This document shows positions 10,417 through 19,168 of a stretch of DNA of 64,000 nucleotides, piece after piece. A model generated the notes under the pieces. The model ran no database searches, was not told where the DNA came from, and saw only the letters and a program-made list of their open reading frames with translations. The translations under genes were made by a program, and so were the position numbers. This DNA comes from UBA668 sp038234785 (lineage in GTDB: Bacteria; Actinomycetota; Acidimicrobiia; Acidimicrobiales; Ilumatobacteraceae), in contig JBBQTC010000007.1 in NCBI GenBank assembly GCA_038234785.1, positions 23,860-87,859 on the forward strand, read 5' to 3'. The first letter of the stretch is position 1, and each line of letters starts with the position of its first letter.

Positions 10417-11759
10417 ACATCCTCCTCCGAGACCTGGGCGATGGCACGCGCCAGCGAACCGGCCACGTCGACGGACAGGTGCAGCCCCTCGGCGACCACG
10501 GTACGTCCGCCGACCACGACGTGGTGCACGTCGGCGGCCGACGCCGCGAAGACCACCGACGCGAGGGCGGATCCGGCGGTGGAGCCTGCGGTCCGCACGG
10601 AGTCCAACCGGACCGAGACCAGATCGGCGAGCGCGCCGACCTCGATGACGCCGGCTTCGGCCCATCCCAGGCTGCGCTGCCCGTCGGCCGTTGCCGCATG
10701 GAGCAAGGACGGCGCGTCGTGGCTGCCGCGCTGGTTCGACGCCAGCCGTTCGTCGAGTTCCACCGCTCGTGCCTCCTCGAACATGTCGATGACGGCGTGG
10801 GAGTCCGAGCCGAGGCTGATCCGGGCGCCCGCATCGCGCAGCAGCCGTGCCGGGCCGATGCCATCCGCGAGATCACGTTCGGTCGTGGGGCACATGCAGA
10901 TCGTGCATCGGTGCTCGCCGTGCATCGCGACATCGGCCGCGGTGAGGTGGGTCGCGTGCACCGCTGTGCATCTCGCTCCGAGCACACCCTGCTCCCCGAG
11001 CAGCGCGGTGGGGGTGAGCCCGTACTCGGCGAGACACTCCTCGTTCTCCGCCGGCTGCTCGGAGACGTGAACGTGGATCGGTGCGTCGTGAGCAGCCGCC
11101 CACTCGGCCACGGTAGTCATCGCTCGCGGGTCCACCGCGCGAACCGAATGGATCGCCGCGCCGACACGCACGTCGGGGGAACCTCCGTCGAACGCGGCGA
11201 CTCGCTCGGCCCACGCATCTGCGGTGCCGTCGCTGAACCGCCGCTGCACCTCGTTGGGCGCCACCCCGATCCCACCGTGGAGATAGCACGTGTCGAGGAG
11301 CGTGAGGCGCAGGCCGGCGGCAGCGGCGGCGGCAGCGAGCACCCGGCTCATCTCGTTCGGATCGGTGTACCGGACACCGCCGGGCGCGTGGTGGAGGTAG
11401 TGGAACTCGCCGACGCTGGTGATCCCGGCGAGCACCATCTCCGCGTACACCGCCCGGGCGAGATCGAAGTAGGTGTCGGGTGTGAGTGCGGCGGCGAACC
11501 GATACATCTGGTCCCGCCACGTCCAGAACGACCCGGTACCGACCTGGGTTCGACCCCGCAGCGCACGATGAAAGGCATGGCTGTGCGCATTGGCCATGCC
11601 GGGCATCGTCAGGCCGTCCAACCGAGTGGCATCGGGCGGGCGGGGGACGCCGGGATGGATGCCCGTGATGCGTCCACCGTCGACCTCGACACACACGTCG
11701 GCGGTTGCAGCGCCCGCGCCCAGCCAAGCGAGCTCGCACCAGTAGCGGGACACCGTCAC
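10413..11759 (-). CDS. hutF: Formimidoylglutamate deiminase
   Basis: Converts N-formimino-L-glutamate to N-formyl-L-glutamate plus ammonia, as in Pseudomonas histidine degradation. The 448-residue amidohydrolase shows the metal-binding HSHAFHRALRGR motif, TSVGEFHYLHHAP, HVHVSEQ and LGSDSHAVIDMFEEAR. HutF requires a following N-formylglutamate deformylase (HutG); none is seen in this window, but a peptide-deformylase homologue is directly upstream. The GTG at 11759 lies one base after the def stop and gives the usual family length; longer frames overlap def. Confidence 0.93.
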   Translation of the reverse strand: MTVSRYWCELAWLGAGAATADVCVEVDGGRITGIHPGVPRPPDATRLDGLTMPGMANAHSHAFHRALRGRTQVGTGSFWTWRDQMYRFAAALTPDTYFDLARAVYAEMVLAGITSVGEFHYLHHAPGGVRYTDPNEMSRVLAAAAAAAGLRLTLLDTCYLHGGIGVAPNEVQRRFSDGTADAWAERVAAFDGGSPDVRVGAAIHSVRAVDPRAMTTVAEWAAAHDAPIHVHVSEQPAENEECLAEYGLTPTALLGEQGVLGARCTAVHATHLTAADVAMHGEHRCTICMCPTTERDLADGIGPARLLRDAGARISLGSDSHAVIDMFEEARAVELDERLASNQRGSHDAPSLLHAATADGQRSLGWAEAGVIEVGALADLVSVRLDSVRTAGSTAGSALASVVFAASAADVHHVVVGGRTVVAEGLHLSVDVAGSLARAIAQVSEEDV

Positions 11760-11760
11760 G

Positions 11761-12336
11761 TCAGGAGCCGACTCGCTCGACGAACTCGGTGATGCGCTCG
11801 ATGAACGCGGCTCGGTGGAACCGCTCGAACTGCTCCCACGTCGTGAGCGAGGTGGTGTCGAACACCTTGTCGAGGAACAGCAGTCCGTCGAGGTGGTCGA
11901 GCTCGTGCTGGAAGGTTCCCGCCGTGAGTCCCCGCTTGATCTCGTCGTGCTCGACGCCGCCACGGTCCCAGTAGCGGACGCGCACGTTCACGTTGCGCAT
12001 CACGTTGCCGCGCATGTTCGGCACCGAGAGGCATCCCTCGTTGATCTCCACCAGTTCGTCGTCGAGTGGTTCGACCACCGGGTTGACCACGACCGTCAGC
12101 GGGATCGCCGGCTTGTACGGATAGCGCGGGTTCTGTGTGACCTCGATCGTCGCGATGCGCACCAGTTCACCGATCTGCGGGGCAGCGATGCCGGCGCCGT
12201 TCGCCGCGTGCATGGTGTCGATGAGATCGTCGATGAGGGTCTGCATGGCCGGCGACGCGAGCTCGTCGCGTGTCACCTCGTGTGAGCGCTCTCGCAGCGT
12301 CGGGTTGCCGACGTGCAGGATCTCGCGAACGGTCAT
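11761..12336 (-). CDS. Peptide-deformylase homologue embedded in the hut operon
   Basis: A 191-residue metallo-deformylase with all three family motifs: GAGIAAPQ (47-54), EGCLS (100-104) and HELDH (144-148). These supply the Cys/His/His metal site (C102, H144, H148) and catalytic Glu145. The usual role is removing formyl from nascent peptides. Here the gene is packed between hutU (1-bp gap) and hutF (1-bp gap), and there is no fmt neighbour. The histidine route via HutF makes N-formylglutamate, which needs deformylation, and no hutG is visible. I infer it may act on N-formylglutamate. A simple paralogous peptide deformylase cannot be excluded. It matches a PDF subgroup with PYKPAIPL and TFQHELDHLDG segments. 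Confidence 0.92.
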   Translation of the reverse strand: MTVREILHVGNPTLRERSHEVTRDELASPAMQTLIDDLIDTMHAANGAGIAAPQIGELVRIATIEVTQNPRYPYKPAIPLTVVVNPVVEPLDDELVEINEGCLSVPNMRGNVMRNVNVRVRYWDRGGVEHDEIKRGLTAGTFQHELDHLDGLLFLDKVFDTTSLTTWEQFERFHRAAFIERITEFVERVGS

Positions 12337-12337
12337 C

Positions 12338-14011
12338 TCAGCCCTCGCGCATCGGGATGCGCACCCCGCGCTCGTCGGCGACGTCGATGGCTCGTTCGTA
12401 GCCGGCATCGGCATGGCGGATGACACCCATGCCGGGGTCGTTGAGCAGCACCCTCGACAACTTCTCCGCGGCGAGGTCGGTGCCGTCGGCCAGACACACC
12501 ATCCCTGCGTGGATGCTGCGGCCGATCCCCACGCCACCACCGTGATGGATACTCACCCAGGTGGCGCCCGACGAGGTGCTGACGAGCGCGTTCAGCAACG
12601 GCCAGTCGGCGATCGCATCGGACCCGTCCATCATCGCTTCGGTCTCGCGGTAGGGCGACGCCACCGAGCCGGAGTCGAGGTGGTCGCGGCCGATGACGAT
12701 CGGTGCCTTCAGTTCGCCGCGCTTGACCATCTCGTTGAACCGAAGACCGAGGCGGTGCCGCTCGCCGTAGCCGAGCCAGCAGATGCGGGCCGGCAACCCC
12801 TGGAACGCCACCTGCTCGGCCGCCATCTTGATCCAGCGATGCAGGTGCTCGTCGTCGGGGAACTCCTCGAGCACGGCGCGGTCGGTGGCGGCGATGTCGG
12901 CCGGGTCGCCGCTGAGCGCCACCCAGCGGAACGGTCCCTTGCCCTCGCAGAACAGTGGGCGGATGTAGGCGGGAAGGAAGCCCGGATAGTCGAACGCCCG
13001 CTCGAAGCCTCCGAGTTTGGCCTCGGTGCGCAGGCTGTTGCCGTAGTCGAAGACCTCACTGCCCTTGTCCATGAACCCGACCATCGCCCGGCAGTGTGCG
13101 GCCATGCTCTCCCGGCTGCGACGGATCAGCTCCTGCGGATTGGTGCGCGCCATCTCCGCAGTCGCCTCGGGAGTGAGGTCGACAGGGACGTAGCTCAGTG
13201 GGTCATGGGCGCTGGTCTGGTCGGTGACGATGTCGGCGGGGAAGTCCATCTCCAGCAACTGCGGCACCAGCGTCGCAGCGTTGCCGACGAGTCCGACCGA
13301 GAGCGGGCGGCGCTCGTCGCGGGCTTGGATGCACCGACGCACGGCGTCCTCGAGCGAGTCGGCGATCTCGTCGAGGTAGCGATGCTCCTTGCGACGCTCG
13401 ACCCGCCACGGGTCGACGTCGATGCACAGTGCGACACCGCCGTTCATGGTGACCGACAGCGGTTGGGCGCCGCCCATGCCGCCCAGACCCGCAGTGAGCG
13501 TGATGGTGCCGGCGAGCGTGCCGTCACCCGAACCGACCGCGAGCCGACGGCGAGCGATCTCGGCGAAGCACTCGTAGGTGCCCTGGAGGATGCCCTGCGT
13601 GCCGATGTAGATCCACGATCCGGCCGTCATCTGGCCGTACATGGTGAGCCCCATGGCCTCGAGCCGACGGAACTCCTCCCACGTGCCCCATTCCGGCACG
13701 AGGTTGCTGTTGGCGAGCAGCACCCGCGGCGCCCACTCATGGGTGCGGAACACCCCGACGGGCTTGCCGGACTGCACCAGCATCGTCTCGTCACCCTTGA
13801 GGGTTCGCAACGTGCGAGCCATGGCATCGAAGGCATCCCAGCTCCGCGCAGCCCGACCCGTGCCGCCGTAGACGACGAGGTCGTCGGGTCGTTCGGCGAC
13901 CTCGGGGTCGAGGTTGTTGTGGAGCATCCGGTACGCGGCCTCTTGCGGCCACCCCAAACAGTTCAGGTCGGTCCCTCGGGGGGCACGAACCGGGCGAGCG
14001 CCGGCAGACAT
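12338..14011 (-). CDS. hutU: Urocanate hydratase (urocanase)
   Basis: Second step of histidine degradation: urocanate to imidazolonepropionate using tightly bound NAD+. The 557-residue sequence has the conserved NLDPEVAERPDDLVVYGGTGRAARSW-type N-terminal segment, the GGMGGAQPL NAD-binding region, FPADIVTDQTSAHDPL with the family's conserved aspartates, and the C-terminal GGGVGIGRSIHAGMV segment. The ATG at 14011 overlaps the hutH TGA by one base, supporting this start. Length matches typical urocanases (~550-560). Confidence 0.97.
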   Translation of the reverse strand: MSAGARPVRAPRGTDLNCLGWPQEAAYRMLHNNLDPEVAERPDDLVVYGGTGRAARSWDAFDAMARTLRTLKGDETMLVQSGKPVGVFRTHEWAPRVLLANSNLVPEWGTWEEFRRLEAMGLTMYGQMTAGSWIYIGTQGILQGTYECFAEIARRRLAVGSGDGTLAGTITLTAGLGGMGGAQPLSVTMNGGVALCIDVDPWRVERRKEHRYLDEIADSLEDAVRRCIQARDERRPLSVGLVGNAATLVPQLLEMDFPADIVTDQTSAHDPLSYVPVDLTPEATAEMARTNPQELIRRSRESMAAHCRAMVGFMDKGSEVFDYGNSLRTEAKLGGFERAFDYPGFLPAYIRPLFCEGKGPFRWVALSGDPADIAATDRAVLEEFPDDEHLHRWIKMAAEQVAFQGLPARICWLGYGERHRLGLRFNEMVKRGELKAPIVIGRDHLDSGSVASPYRETEAMMDGSDAIADWPLLNALVSTSSGATWVSIHHGGGVGIGRSIHAGMVCLADGTDLAAEKLSRVLLNDPGMGVIRHADAGYERAIDVADERGVRIPMREG

Positions 14012-15570
14012 CAGAGAACCTCCAGAGTTCCGATGGTGGATTCGACGGCGGCGAGCACGCTGCCGTCGGAGAGCAGGGCCTCGGCGCGACGCAGGTCCGG
14101 CGAGAGCCAACGATCAGGACCAGGTCCGGCTACGTGCTCACGCAGCACTCCGAGCGCGGCGCCGGTTGCCGCGGCGGGTGCGAGTGGACCACGCAGGTCG
14201 ATGGCCGCCGCGGCACAGACCAGTTCGACGGCGAGGACACGGCGCAGGTTGTCGACGGCGCGGCGTAGCTTGCGGGCGGCGGCCCAGCCGTTCGAGACGT
14301 GGTCCTCCTGCATCGCACTGGTGGGCAGCGACTCGACCGAGGCGGGCATGGCGAACCGCTTGGCCTCCATCGCCATCGCCGCCTGGGTGTAGTGCGCGAT
14401 CATCAGCCCGCTGTTGACGCCCGCATCGGGTGCGAGGAACGGCGGCAGACCGTGCGAGCGTGCCGTGTCGAGCATTCGATCGGTACGACGTTCCGAGATG
14501 GCGCACACCTCAGCCGCGGCGATGGCGAGGAAGTCGCAGACGAACCCGATCGGCGCTCCGTGGAAGTTCCCGCACGACTCGACCCGGCCGTCGAGCAGGA
14601 TCATCGGGTTGTCGATCGCTGCGTCGAGCTCACGCTCGGCGATGGTCCGCGCATGCGCCACGGTGTCCTGGGCGGCACCGTGGACCTGCGGGGTGCATCG
14701 CAGCGAGTACGCGTCCTGCACCCGGGTATCACCTTCGCGATGACTGGCCACGATCGCCGATCCCGCCAGCAGTCGAGTGAGGTTGCGAGCACTCACCGCT
14801 TGACCCATTTGGGGACGCAACGCCTGCAGATCGGCGGCGAAGGCGCGGTCCGTGCCGAGCAGTCCCTCCACCGTCATCGCCGCCGTGACATCGGCCAGGC
14901 GAGCGAGTTCGGACAGATCGTGCAGCGCCAGGCACAGCATGCCGAGGATGCCGTCGGTGCCGTTGATCAGCGCCAGCCCCTCCTTTGCGCGCAGCGTGAC
15001 AGGAGAGAGGCCGGCCTCGTCGAGGGCCGCACGCGTGGGACGGAACGATCCGTCGGAGGCCCACACCTCACCCTCGCCGATCAGCGACAACGCGCAGTGG
15101 CTGAGCGGCGCGAGATCCCCGCTCGCACCGAGTGAGCCGTGCTCGCGCACGACCGGGGTGATGCCCGCGTAGAGCATCGCCAGCTGCAGTTCGACGAGTT
15201 GGGGGCGGGCGCCCGAATACCCCATCGACAGGCTGCGCGCCCTCAGCAGCAGCAGCGCCCGCACGACCTCTTCCTCCACCGGCGCCCCCATGCCGGTGGC
15301 GTGCGAGCGGACCAGCGCGACCTGTAGTTCGGCGGTCCGTTCGGGCGGGATGACCGTGTTGGCCAGCGATCCGAATCCGGTGGTGACGCCGTACACCGGG
15401 CGGTCGCCGGCGACGAACCCCTCGACCAACGCTGCACTCCGCACCATGGCCGCGCGGGCCTCCGCGGTCAGCACCACCCTCGCCCCGTGGCGGGCAACTG
15501 CAACCACATCGGCGACGGTGAGCCCCCGGCCGGCGAGCTGGACATCGGCGGAGTCGGCGGACGGCGTCAT
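14011..15570 (-). CDS. hutH: Histidine ammonia-lyase
   Basis: First step of histidine degradation: removes ammonia from L-histidine to give urocanate. The 519-residue protein contains the Ala-Ser-Gly triad (149-151 in GSLGASGDLAPLSH) that cyclises to the MIO electrophile, the YGVTTGFG loop near residue 60 with catalytic Tyr, and QEDHVSNGW near the C terminus. It is the first gene of the long minus-strand hut run. An alternative ATG is three codons upstream (15579). The divergent iclR start is 40 bp away, with the near-palindromic words TGTTTCAT (15572-15579) and ATGAACA (15610-15616) in or beside the shared control region. Confidence 0.97.
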   Translation of the reverse strand: MTPSADSADVQLAGRGLTVADVVAVARHGARVVLTAEARAAMVRSAALVEGFVAGDRPVYGVTTGFGSLANTVIPPERTAELQVALVRSHATGMGAPVEEEVVRALLLLRARSLSMGYSGARPQLVELQLAMLYAGITPVVREHGSLGASGDLAPLSHCALSLIGEGEVWASDGSFRPTRAALDEAGLSPVTLRAKEGLALINGTDGILGMLCLALHDLSELARLADVTAAMTVEGLLGTDRAFAADLQALRPQMGQAVSARNLTRLLAGSAIVASHREGDTRVQDAYSLRCTPQVHGAAQDTVAHARTIAERELDAAIDNPMILLDGRVESCGNFHGAPIGFVCDFLAIAAAEVCAISERRTDRMLDTARSHGLPPFLAPDAGVNSGLMIAHYTQAAMAMEAKRFAMPASVESLPTSAMQEDHVSNGWAAARKLRRAVDNLRRVLAVELVCAAAAIDLRGPLAPAAATGAALGVLREHVAGPGPDRWLSPDLRRAEALLSDGSVLAAVESTIGTLEVL

Positions 15571-15609
15571 GTGTTTCATCCTATGCAACAGCATGCCATA
15601 CTGCGCAAC

Positions 15610-16332
15610 ATGAACATGACCGCATCGAACGGCCGGCCGCGCGCCACCGACCGCGGTCTTGCGCTCGTGCGAGTGGTGGCAGAACACCCACTGGGCATCG
15701 CGCTCGCCGACGCAGCACGTGCGGTTGACCTCACGCCCAGCACGGCGCTGCGTCAGCTTCGTTCGCTCGAGTCCGCCGGCTTCGCCGCCCGCGATGACGA
15801 CGGCCGTTTCGTGCCCGGGCCCGAACTCCTGCGCATCGCCCGCAGCCTGGCGGCGACTGCCGCCCTCCCCCGTCTCGCCGAGCCGGTGCTCGCAGCACTC
15901 GCCGCGATCACCGGCGAGTCGGCGTACCTCGCCGAATCGTTCAGCGCACGGGATGCGGTCTACGTGGCAATGGAGCCGGGCACGCACGCCGTGCGCCACG
16001 TCAGCTGGCTCGGACAGCGAGTCCCTCGCAGAGCCACTGCCGTCGGAGCGGCGTTGGCGGGGCGCGTCGACGCAGACGGCATCGCGGTGCGGTCGGACGC
16101 CGTGGAGGACGGCGTCACGGCCGTGTCGGCACCGGTGCACGATGCGAACGGCGAGGTCGTCGCCGCACTCAGCCTCGTCGGCCCGTCGTTCCGTCTTGTC
16201 GACGGCGCGCTCGAGATAGCGAAGACGGCCGTTGCGCGCCAGGCGCGCCTGCTCAGTGCGATGGCAGGGGCGCCAACGCCGCCAACGGCTCGTAGTCCTC
16301 GAGCGCAAGCGGCACGAAGCCCCGAATCCTGA
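15610..16332 (+). CDS. IclR-family regulator divergent from the hut operon
   Basis: A 240-residue protein with an N-terminal winged helix-turn-helix (residues ~15-75: ADAARAVDLTPSTALRQLRSLESAGF) and a shorter C-terminal effector domain (TGESAYLAESFSARDAVYVA, SAPVHDANGEVVAALSLVGPSFRL). Its divergent position 40 bp from hutH suggests it controls histidine catabolism in response to urocanate or a related effector (inference). The ATG at 15610 is favoured over earlier in-frame starts, which would lie inside hutH. Its 3' end overlaps the convergent PhnD-like gene by 80 bp; the last ~25 residues (PTPPTARSPRAQAARSPES) are low-complexity and may not be functionally important. Confidence 0.87.
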   Translation: MNMTASNGRPRATDRGLALVRVVAEHPLGIALADAARAVDLTPSTALRQLRSLESAGFAARDDDGRFVPGPELLRIARSLAATAALPRLAEPVLAALAAITGESAYLAESFSARDAVYVAMEPGTHAVRHVSWLGQRVPRRATAVGAALAGRVDADGIAVRSDAVEDGVTAVSAPVHDANGEVVAALSLVGPSFRLVDGALEIAKTAVARQARLLSAMAGAPTPPTARSPRAQAARSPES

Positions 16333-17017
16333 GCACCTCCCTGGCCCGCGCCGTCGCCGGGTCGGCGACCGCTGCGACGAGTGCTGCCCGCACCTCGTCA
16401 CGACGATGAGCGAGATCAACCGCCATCACGAGGGGCAACGTGGGCACCACCGGCCCGTGACCGACGACGTGCAGCCGACCTGCAGTCATCGGCTCGATCT
16501 CGGACAGGAACTCGAAGCTCAACGCGTCGATGGACGCCACCTGCGCCCGACCTTCGGCGACGGCCCGCATGCTCTCGACATGGGTACCGGTCATCAACAG
16601 TGACGTCGGTCGGCCGCCCCAGACGTGGCACAGGCTGATCCACCCCGACAGCGAGTCGAGTCCATTGACCGCGACGATCGCTGTCGGGTCGGCGCGCCAA
16701 GCTGCGATGCTCCACGGCTTCGACGCCACCAGCACGCTGCGGTAGCGCCCGGCCGTCGCGAATGAAACCGACACGTCGAACGCGCCGATCACCTCCACCA
16801 CGTCGCGGAGCTCGGTGATCAGCGGCCATCCACAGGTCTGACCGAGGAGCAGGTCGGGGCGATGCCACGACTCGCGGAGATCGAGCTCGCGGTCGAGGGC
16901 GGCCGGCGCATCGGTGATTTGCGCGCGCACCGCAGTCCACAGCTCGTCGTACCCGTCGCGCAGGTGCGCGAACGGATACATCGACAGCGACGCGGTGACC
17001 GCGCCCACAGGCTTCAC
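16253..17017 (-). CDS. PhnD-like periplasmic-binding-fold protein without signal peptide
   Basis: A 254-residue protein resembling PhnD/SsuA/transferrin-type substrate-binding proteins. The start MYPF...DELWTAVRAQI, the PDLLLGQTCGWPL segment and SGWISLCHV...GTHVESMRAVAEGRAQVASIDALSFE are characteristic of this group. There is no signal peptide or lipobox and no ABC permease or ATPase next to it, so it may be a cytoplasmic ligand-binding protein rather than part of an importer. It is coupled to the desaturase-like gene by a 4-bp ATGA overlap. Its end overlaps the convergent iclR gene by 80 bp. Ligand unknown. Confidence 0.75.
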   Translation of the reverse strand: MKPVGAVTASLSMYPFAHLRDGYDELWTAVRAQITDAPAALDRELDLRESWHRPDLLLGQTCGWPLITELRDVVEVIGAFDVSVSFATAGRYRSVLVASKPWSIAAWRADPTAIVAVNGLDSLSGWISLCHVWGGRPTSLLMTGTHVESMRAVAEGRAQVASIDALSFEFLSEIEPMTAGRLHVVGHGPVVPTLPLVMAVDLAHRRDEVRAALVAAVADPATARAREVLRIRGFVPLALEDYEPLAALAPLPSH

Positions 17018-17940
17018 ACCAGGCCGCGGCTGCCGATTGGCCTGGCGCCCGCGGACAACGGGTGGTCGGGCTGACAGAAGGGTGAGAAGAAGTAGGTGCG
17101 CACGATCTGCAGGTACCCGCCGCGGTACAGCCCGGCACCTTGTTCGGCCAACTGGTCAGAGCCGAGCTCCCGGTGCATCGCCGGGATGCGGTACCACTCC
17201 AGGTCGGGCAGTGCATGGTGCGTGTGGTGCAGGTTGTTGTTCAAGAACAGCAGCGACATCACCGGACCGGCGATGACCACGGCCGAGCGGGTTCCCTGGG
17301 GCACCGCGGCGTGCTCGGCGAACGAACGCAACTGCGTACACGCCGAGCCGCCGAGGCAGAACGCGAGCACGTAGACCCACGGCGACATGCCGACGACCCC
17401 GAACAACCACCATCCGAACACGACGGCCGAGGCGAGGTGGACGACCCATTGGATGATGACGCGAGGCTCGCGCACGGTGCGGATCTCACGGAGCCAGAAG
17501 CGCATGATGCCCCGGGGCACACCGACGGTGAGCCGGCCAGGGATCGTCCGCATGAAGAGGAACCACGCCCGATGGAGGCGACCGGCGTTCTGCCACACCG
17601 GCGGGCGAACGTAGAACGACTCGGGATCGTCCTCGGGGTCGGTGAGGTCGGACTGGTGGTGCTTGCGGTGCAGCGCCTTGTACCGAGGGAACGGCACCCA
17701 GAATGCGAGGGGGAGACTCCCGATGGCGGTGTTGACCCAACCCCATCGAGTCGGGTGTCCGTGGAGCAGTTCGTGACCAAGGGACATCCACAGTCCACCG
17801 AGATACAGCAGTGCCAGCGCTTGGAGTGGCCACGGAATGGCGTCGTGGAAGCCGATGACCAAGCCCCATGCCGTGAAGAATCCGATCAACAGGACGACGG
17901 TCGGCCATTCCGTGGCCGACCGGGACCTTGTGTTCGCCAC
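17014..17940 (-). CDS. Membrane fatty-acid desaturase-like di-iron protein
   Basis: A 308-residue polytopic membrane protein with the histidine boxes of the desaturase/hydroxylase superfamily: HELLHGH (HELLH at 56-60), HRKHH (91-95) and a C-terminal HHTHH followed by ALPDLEWYRIP. These bind a di-iron centre that uses O2. Hydrophobic segments flank the boxes as expected. The substrate could be an acyl chain, a carotenoid or an alkyl compound; nothing here decides it. Start is GTG at 17940, 67 bp after the preceding enolase-superfamily gene. Its stop overlaps the PhnD-like gene start by 4 bp. Confidence 0.8.
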   Translation of the reverse strand: MANTRSRSATEWPTVVLLIGFFTAWGLVIGFHDAIPWPLQALALLYLGGLWMSLGHELLHGHPTRWGWVNTAIGSLPLAFWVPFPRYKALHRKHHQSDLTDPEDDPESFYVRPPVWQNAGRLHRAWFLFMRTIPGRLTVGVPRGIMRFWLREIRTVREPRVIIQWVVHLASAVVFGWWLFGVVGMSPWVYVLAFCLGGSACTQLRSFAEHAAVPQGTRSAVVIAGPVMSLLFLNNNLHHTHHALPDLEWYRIPAMHRELGSDQLAEQGAGLYRGGYLQIVRTYFFSPFCQPDHPLSAGARPIGSRGLV

Positions 17941-18007
17941 CCGCGTGCCTCCTGTTCCGTGGAGTTACCGGTACGAACGTTACAACAACCCCGTGTCGTT
18001 CTTGCGG

Positions 18008-19168
18008 TCATCGGCGTCGGTATTCGGACCGGTAACCAGTGCCGGAACCGCCCATTGCGCCCTGCGCGCGGTACCGATCCCCCAGCCGGATCATCGCTGC
18101 CGGATCGAGTGAGACCCCGAGCCCGGGAGTGTTTGGTACCGGCAGGACCCCACGTCGCGGCGAGAACGGTCCCTGCGCCAACGCAACATCGGCCGTGAAC
18201 CGGAACAGCGACTGGTGCGGCCGGATCATCGAAGGCTCCGCCGCAGTGAGGTGGAGGTAGGCCGCAGTCATCACCCCGGCGTCGCCGCTGTAGCACCAGA
18301 AGTCGACGCCGAGGAGGTCGCACGCGCGAAGAAAGTCCTGGCTGCGGCGGTAGCCGCCGAGCTCGGCGATGTCGACGCAGATGCCGTCGGGGACTCCCGA
18401 CCTCGCGGCGCGGACGAGCGCTGCCTCGTGGGTCGAGAACGACACCGGCACTCCGTCGTCGCGCAACCGCTGCGTCTCGTCGAGCGAGCGGCACGGATCC
18501 TCCAGCCATGCGATGCCGAGGTCGGCGAGTCGGTGACACACCTGTCGGGCGGTCGCGACGGTGTAGGCGCCGTTGGCGTCCACGCGTCGGACGGCACCGG
18601 GACCGAGCGCGGTGACGAGGTCGCGCAACATGTTCATCTCGTCGTCGAATTCCAGAACGCCGAGCTTCCCCTCGAACCACGGAGCTCCGAAGTCGTCGGC
18701 CATCCGTACGCAGTGGTCGATGAGTTCGGCTGGAGTCGACTCGATACCTTCCCGCAGCGCGAAGTACTCGGTGAACTCGACCTCGTCTCGACACCGACCG
18801 CCGAGCAACTCCGACAGCGGCACGCCGGCTCGCTGTGCACGGATGTCGAAGATCGCCATCTCGATCGCACCGAAGGCACGCCGCTCGGCCGCCGCGTCGT
18901 CCCACAGGCTGAACCCGGTCCGCGCGACACAACGACGCTCGGCCTCGTTCAGCGCATCGACCGACAATCCGTGGAGGCGGGCCCCGAACTCGTGCACGAG
19001 GGCGACCTGGTCGCCGTGAGGTGATTCACCGAGTCCGACCACGCCGTCGGCGTCAGTGACCTCGACGATGGTCGTCGTGAAGCTGCCGAGCGATCCGAAC
19101 GAGAACCTGTAGGGGGCCACCATCGGGACGTTCACCGCGGTCGCCGTGACGGATGCGATCGCGCTCAT
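18008..19168 (-). CDS. Enolase-superfamily protein, glucarate-dehydratase-like, with altered active-site residues
   Basis: A 386-residue mandelate racemase/muconate lactonizing-type protein. The capping domain (residues ~1-130) and barrel are recognisable: VDANGAY (metal ligand D197) and WLEDP (E223). By eye the KxK motif reads E166-G-K168, keeping only the second lysine, and the position of the general-base His in glucarate dehydratases falls on Cys292 (FWCYSGDAG). These substitutions are an unaligned visual reading. Function is unknown; it could be a divergent acid-sugar dehydratase or racemase, or have lost standard chemistry. It overlaps the preceding enolase-superfamily gene by 4 bp, so the pair is co-translated. 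Confidence 0.75.
   Translation of the reverse strand: MSAIASVTATAVNVPMVAPYRFSFGSLGSFTTTIVEVTDADGVVGLGESPHGDQVALVHEFGARLHGLSVDALNEAERRCVARTGFSLWDDAAAERRAFGAIEMAIFDIRAQRAGVPLSELLGGRCRDEVEFTEYFALREGIESTPAELIDHCVRMADDFGAPWFEGKLGVLEFDDEMNMLRDLVTALGPGAVRRVDANGAYTVATARQVCHRLADLGIAWLEDPCRSLDETQRLRDDGVPVSFSTHEAALVRAARSGVPDGICVDIAELGGYRRSQDFLRACDLLGVDFWCYSGDAGVMTAAYLHLTAAEPSMIRPHQSLFRFTADVALAQGPFSPRRGVLPVPNTPGLGVSLDPAAMIRLGDRYRAQGAMGGSGTGYRSEYRRR

Noticed and set aside
11761..12336. Housekeeping def locus
   Set aside because: There is no fmt or other translation gene beside it and it is translationally packed between hutU and hutF, so an ordinary def locus is less likely, although not excluded.
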